Source: Methylobacterium sp. J-078
Lineage (GTDB): Bacteria; Pseudomonadota; Alphaproteobacteria; Rhizobiales; Beijerinckiaceae
Length of the DNA: 64,000 nucleotides
Direction of reading: 5' to 3'
Assembly: GCF_022829285.1 (NCBI RefSeq)
Contig: NZ_JAKSYI010000141.1
Coordinates: 186,001-250,000 of the forward strand
The notes under the pieces are model-generated. The model had not been told where the DNA came from, made no database searches, and worked only from the letters and a program-made list of their open reading frames with translations. A program made the position numbers and the translations under genes. Shown here piece after piece: positions 60,987 to 64,000 of this stretch. Each line of letters begins with the position of its first letter. Position 1 is the first letter of the stretch.

Positions 60987-62158
60987 ATCCCTTGCCCTCG
61001 CAGACGCGCCGGCCGATCCTCCTCGGCCTCGGCATCATGCTGGTCGCCTTCAACATGCGCCCGGCCCTGACCACCGTGGGGCCGCTCCTGGAGCGCATCC
61101 GCGCCGAGACGGGGCTCACCGCCGCCGGGGTGGCGTTCCTCACTACCCTGCCGGTGCTCTGCATCGGACTCGCCTGCACCCTCGGCCCTCTGGTCATCCG
61201 GCGACTCGGCGCGGATCGCGGCGTGCTCCTCTCCGTGGCGATCGTCGCCCTCGGCTCGGGCCTGCGTGGCTTCGGGGGCACGGCGCCGCTCTTCGTCGGC
61301 GCCTGCTTGGCGGCCTTCGGGATCGGCCTCTCCGGGGTGCTGCTGCCCGGCCTCGTCAAGCGCGACTTTCCCGGCCAGACCGGCGTGGTCACCGGCCTCT
61401 ACACCATGGTGCTCTGCCTCGGGGCGGCCGCAGGCGCCGGCCTGTCCGTGCCCCTCGCCGACCGGCTCGGCGGCTGGCCCACGGCCCTCGCGCTTTGGGC
61501 GGTCCCGGCCGTGCTCGCGACGCTGGCTTGGCTTCCATTTGCCAAGGCGCGGGAGACCGTGGCCGGCGCGGCCCGGCCCCGAAGCCTGTGGCGCGATCCT
61601 CTGGCCTGGCAGGTCACGGGCTTCATGGGCCTGCAATCGTCGCTGGCCTACATCATGTTCGGCTGGCTGCCCCTGGTTCTGCACAACCGGGGCTTGAGCG
61701 CGATCGATGCCGGCTTCGTGTCCTCGCTCATGAGCATCGGTCAGGCCCCGGCGGCACTCCTGGTGCCGTCCTTCGCGGCCCGCGTGCGCGACCAGCGCGG
61801 CTTCGCCGCCGGCCTGCTCGGCCTCTGCATCCTGTCGCTGGTCGCCCTGGTCTACGGCCCGCTCGCCTGGGCGCTCCCGATCGGCATGGCGCTCGGCGCC
61901 GGCCTCGGCGGCCTGTTCGGCCTGGGCCTGACCATCATCGTTCTGCGCGCCCGCGATCCCGGCGCGGCGGGCAACCTCGCGGCGATGTCGCAGAGCGTCG
62001 GCTACACCGTGGCGTCCCTCGGTCCCTTGAGCTTCGGGTTGGTCCACGATCTCACGGGCACCTGGACCGCATCGACGGTCCTGTTCTGCGCCATCGCGGC
62101 CGGCGCGTTCCTGTGCAGTCTGGGGGCGGGGCGCGACCGCTACGTGGGCAAGGCCTGA
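60983..62158 (+). CDS. CynX/NimT family MFS transporter
   Basis: 391 aa, 12 predicted helices. CynX-type features: LVAFNMRPALTTVGPLLERI near the N-terminus and GFMGLQSSLAYIMFGWLPLVLHNRGLS in the middle loop. CynX carries cyanate, other members nitroimidazole resistance; substrate here unknown. Coupled to lnt by ATGA overlap, so it travels with an envelope gene. Confidence 0.9.
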   Translation: MNPLPSQTRRPILLGLGIMLVAFNMRPALTTVGPLLERIRAETGLTAAGVAFLTTLPVLCIGLACTLGPLVIRRLGADRGVLLSVAIVALGSGLRGFGGTAPLFVGACLAAFGIGLSGVLLPGLVKRDFPGQTGVVTGLYTMVLCLGAAAGAGLSVPLADRLGGWPTALALWAVPAVLATLAWLPFAKARETVAGAARPRSLWRDPLAWQVTGFMGLQSSLAYIMFGWLPLVLHNRGLSAIDAGFVSSLMSIGQAPAALLVPSFAARVRDQRGFAAGLLGLCILSLVALVYGPLAWALPIGMALGAGLGGLFGLGLTIIVLRARDPGAAGNLAAMSQSVGYTVASLGPLSFGLVHDLTGTWTASTVLFCAIAAGAFLCSLGAGRDRYVGKA

Positions 62159-62175
62159 GGGACCGGATTCGGGCA

Positions 62176-62212
62176 AGCCGAGCCGGCCGACCTGACCGGC
62201 CATGAATCGGCT
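62176..62212. terminator. Imperfect hairpin between convergent genes
   Basis: Outer AGCCGA / TCGGCT and inner GCCGG / CCGGC pairs, in the 53-bp gap between the MFS and GNAT genes. Possible bidirectional terminator, no T-run. Confidence 0.35.
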
Positions 62213-62706
62213 CAGAGCGTCTTCACGTAGCGCCAGGCTTCCATCCCGTCCTCGTAGTAGTCCGGGATGACGGCGAAGCAGTTGTAGCCGCGCCGCTCGT
62301 AGAGGCGGATGCCGGCGCCGTTGTCGGCGCGGACTTCGAGGCGCAGGCGTGTGCAGCCATGGGCGCGGGCCTCGGCCTCGGCGGCGTCGAGGACGAGGCT
62401 GCCGAGGCCGAGGCCCGACCGGGCCGGCGAGACCGCGATGGACGACAGGCGCGCCGCGCGGCTGCCACGCCGGCGCTCCAGGGTGGCGGAGCCCACGAGG
62501 GTCGCCTGACCCGACTCGTCGCTGGTGATCGCCACGAGGAGCGACATGCTGGCCGAACGGATCGCGTGACGGATCGCCCGCCGCTCGGCCCGGTCGCCGA
62601 CGAAGGCGGCATGTTCGAGGGCCACCAGCGCGTCGAGGTCGGCGAGCGTCGCCGGGCGGATCTCCACCACCGGCGCCGGATCGGGCCTGATCGAGGTCGC
62701 GCTCAC
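62212..62706 (-). CDS. GNAT family N-acetyltransferase
   Basis: 164 aa. AcCoA motif SSIAVSPARSGLGLGSLVLDAAEAEARAHG (RxxGxG replaced by RSGLGLG) and C-terminal LEVRADNGAGIRLYERRGYN, as in RimI-like acetyltransferases. Substrate unknown. GTG start overlaps the opgG stop (GTGA), so coupled to periplasmic glucan synthesis, an odd pairing. Confidence 0.88.
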   Translation of the reverse strand: MSATSIRPDPAPVVEIRPATLADLDALVALEHAAFVGDRAERRAIRHAIRSASMSLLVAITSDESGQATLVGSATLERRRGSRAARLSSIAVSPARSGLGLGSLVLDAAEAEARAHGCTRLRLEVRADNGAGIRLYERRGYNCFAVIPDYYEDGMEAWRYVKTL

Positions 62707-64000
62707 GAAGCGGTCCAGGGGTAGACCCAGGTCTCGGAGAGGGCGCGGCCGGAGGCGCGCAGGAAGAGGCGCAGGTCGGTCGACTGGCCCGGCGCCTCCA
62801 GGGTCACGTCGAGCGCCGCGCGCAGGCCCCGGACGTGCGGGTTCGGCGCCACCGAGGTGGCGGTGATCCGGCCGGACGAGGTGGTCGCCACCACCTCCAC
62901 GCGGCTCGGATCGGCGCGGAAATAGTCGAGGTCGCCGCCGGCGAAATCCACGAGGAAGCGCCGGGTCAGGCCGCCCTTCGCCTCCTCGGCCTTGGCGGTG
63001 CCGCTCGCCACCGGGGCGACGCTGAAGGTGTTGACCACATGTCCTCCGGGATGGAGCGCCGCGCCGCCGACCGCGCGGACCCGGTAGGACAGGGAGACCG
63101 GCGTGCCCGCCGGATAGGTGCTCGCCGGACGCCAGCACGCGACCACGTTGTCGTTGGTCTCCGTGTCGGTGGGCAGCTCCATCAGCATCACCGCGCCTTC
63201 GCCCCAGGCGCCGTCCGGCTCCACGAAGTAGCCGGGCCGGCGGTCGTAGGACGCCTCGAGATCCTGGTAGGACTCGAAGCGGCGGTCGCGCTGCATCAGG
63301 CCGAACCCCTTCGGGTCGCGGTCGGCGAAGGACGAGATGCGCCGTTCGCGCGGGTCGTGCAGGGGCCGCCAGAGCCATTCGCCGCTGCCCGCCGCCATCT
63401 GGAGCCCGTCCGAATCGTGCAGTTCCGGCCGGTAATCGTCGGCGTGGCGGCGGTCGTTCTCGCCGATGAAGAACATCGAGGTCAGGGGTGCGAGGCCCAC
63501 CGTCGCGAGGTCCACCCGGGGGATCAGGGTCGTGCGCACCGCCACGCTGGTCTCGTCGCCTGGCATCACCGTGAACTGGTAGGCGCCGGTGAGCGAGGGA
63601 CCGTCGAGGAGCGCGTGGATCACCAGGGCGGCGTCGGTCTTCTCCGGCACGCCGACCCAGAACTCCCGGAAGACCGGAAATTCCTCCGGGCCGCCCTTGC
63701 CCTCGACATTGACGGCGAGTCCCCGGGCCGAGAGGCCGTAGAGCTGGTCGCGGCCGAGGAAGCGGTAGTAGCTCGCCCCCAGGAAGACGATGAGTTCGTC
63801 GAGGAGGTTCGGCTTGTTGAGCGGCGCGTGGATGCGCAGGCCCGCGAAGCCGAGATCGACCGGCAGCGCCTTGTCGAGCTTGGTGCGCCCCATGTCGTAG
63901 AGGCTCGACTGATAGGCGATCGGCGTCGCCACGCCGCCGCGCACGAGGTTCACCGTCACCGGGCGCGTATAGAGAAAGCCGAGGTGGAAGAGCTGGAGCC
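62703..64000 (-). CDS. Periplasmic glucan biosynthesis protein OpgG/OpgD (C-terminal part)
   Basis: The gene runs off the right edge, so signal peptide and about the first 80-100 residues are missing; the visible part spans 432 codons. The frame continues to base 64000 (LQLFHLGFLYTRPVTVNLV...). OpgG landmarks: FLGASYYRFLGRDQLYGLSARGLAVN, EEFPVFREFWVG, SMFFIGENDRRHADDYRPELHDSDGLQM, GEWLWRPLHDP, FGLMQRDRRFESYQDLEASYDRRPGYFVEP and WGEGAVMLMELPTDTETNDNVVACWRP. It makes osmoregulated periplasmic glucans. OpgG versus OpgD (Tat-exported) cannot be told without the N-terminus. Confidence 0.94.
   Translation of the reverse strand, partial: LQLFHLGFLYTRPVTVNLVRGGVATPIAYQSSLYDMGRTKLDKALPVDLGFAGLRIHAPLNKPNLLDELIVFLGASYYRFLGRDQLYGLSARGLAVNVEGKGGPEEFPVFREFWVGVPEKTDAALVIHALLDGPSLTGAYQFTVMPGDETSVAVRTTLIPRVDLATVGLAPLTSMFFIGENDRRHADDYRPELHDSDGLQMAAGSGEWLWRPLHDPRERRISSFADRDPKGFGLMQRDRRFESYQDLEASYDRRPGYFVEPDGAWGEGAVMLMELPTDTETNDNVVACWRPASTYPAGTPVSLSYRVRAVGGAALHPGGHVVNTFSVAPVASGTAKAEEAKGGLTRRFLVDFAGGDLDYFRADPSRVEVVATTSSGRITATSVAPNPHVRGLRAALDVTLEAPGQSTDLRLFLRASGRALSETWVYPWTAS

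Overview
The window is GC-rich (about 70% by eye), densely coded chromosomal DNA. It reads as core genome of an alphaproteobacterium of the order Hyphomicrobiales/Rhizobiales, most likely Methylobacterium or Methylorubrum. This rests on GC content, protein style and gene order: dxr-rseP-bamA-lpxD-fabZ-lpxA-lpxI-lpxB; ffh-rpsP-rimM-trmD; nfuA-tsaB-rimI-plsC-miaB-phoH-ybeY-corC-lnt. No rRNA, tRNA, CRISPR array, insertion sequence or prophage was seen. The genus is an inference; no marker RNA is present to settle it.

Layout. 1-13.5 kb: isoprenoid and envelope genes (3' part of dxr, rseP, bamA, lpxD, fabZ, lpxA, lpxI, lpxB). A TetR / membrane-fusion / DHA2 efflux cassette with two identical 19-bp operators sits between dxr and rseP. 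13.5-23.3 kb: a DUF805 membrane protein and HrpB helicase (minus), a secreted His-rich peptide, mutS, a membrane-anchored retropepsin-like protease, then rplY-pth-ychF. 23.4-28.8 kb: a double-MaoC hydratase-like protein, then minus-strand mtnA, serA and serC, with a structured leader before serC. 28.8-32 kb: two small unknown proteins and a CheB-CheR-PAS protein in one minus-strand run. 32.3-38.6 kb: trmD, rimM, rpsP, ffh and a small zinc-ribbon-like protein on the minus strand, interrupted by a plus-strand exported methyltransferase and a diguanylate cyclase. 39-48.7 kb (minus): MidA-like methyltransferase, lgt, a chemoreceptor, ilvA, a periplasmic asparaginase, dgkA, an AbrB-family membrane protein and oxyR. 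48.9-50.6 kb: a catalase divergent from oxyR. 50.6-62.2 kb: rplS (minus), then nfuA, tsaB, rimI and plsC, an inserted brnTA toxin-antitoxin module (minus), miaB, phoH, ybeY, corC, lnt and a CynX-type MFS transporter. The window ends with a GNAT acetyltransferase and the 3' part of opgG (minus).

How the genes work together. Dxr feeds isoprenoid synthesis. RseP, BamA, Lgt, Lnt and OpgG build or process the envelope. LpxD, LpxA, LpxI and LpxB with FabZ supply lipid A and fatty acids. RplY, Pth, YchF, RpsP, RimM, TrmD, RplS, TsaB, RimI, MiaB and YbeY form a translation and RNA-modification set. OxyR and catalase form a peroxide response unit. The diguanylate cyclase, chemoreceptor and CheB-CheR-PAS protein are the sensory genes. 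The least explained parts are the two small proteins upstream of CheB-CheR-PAS, the His-rich exported peptide, and several leader structures (serC, katA, rplY, bamA).
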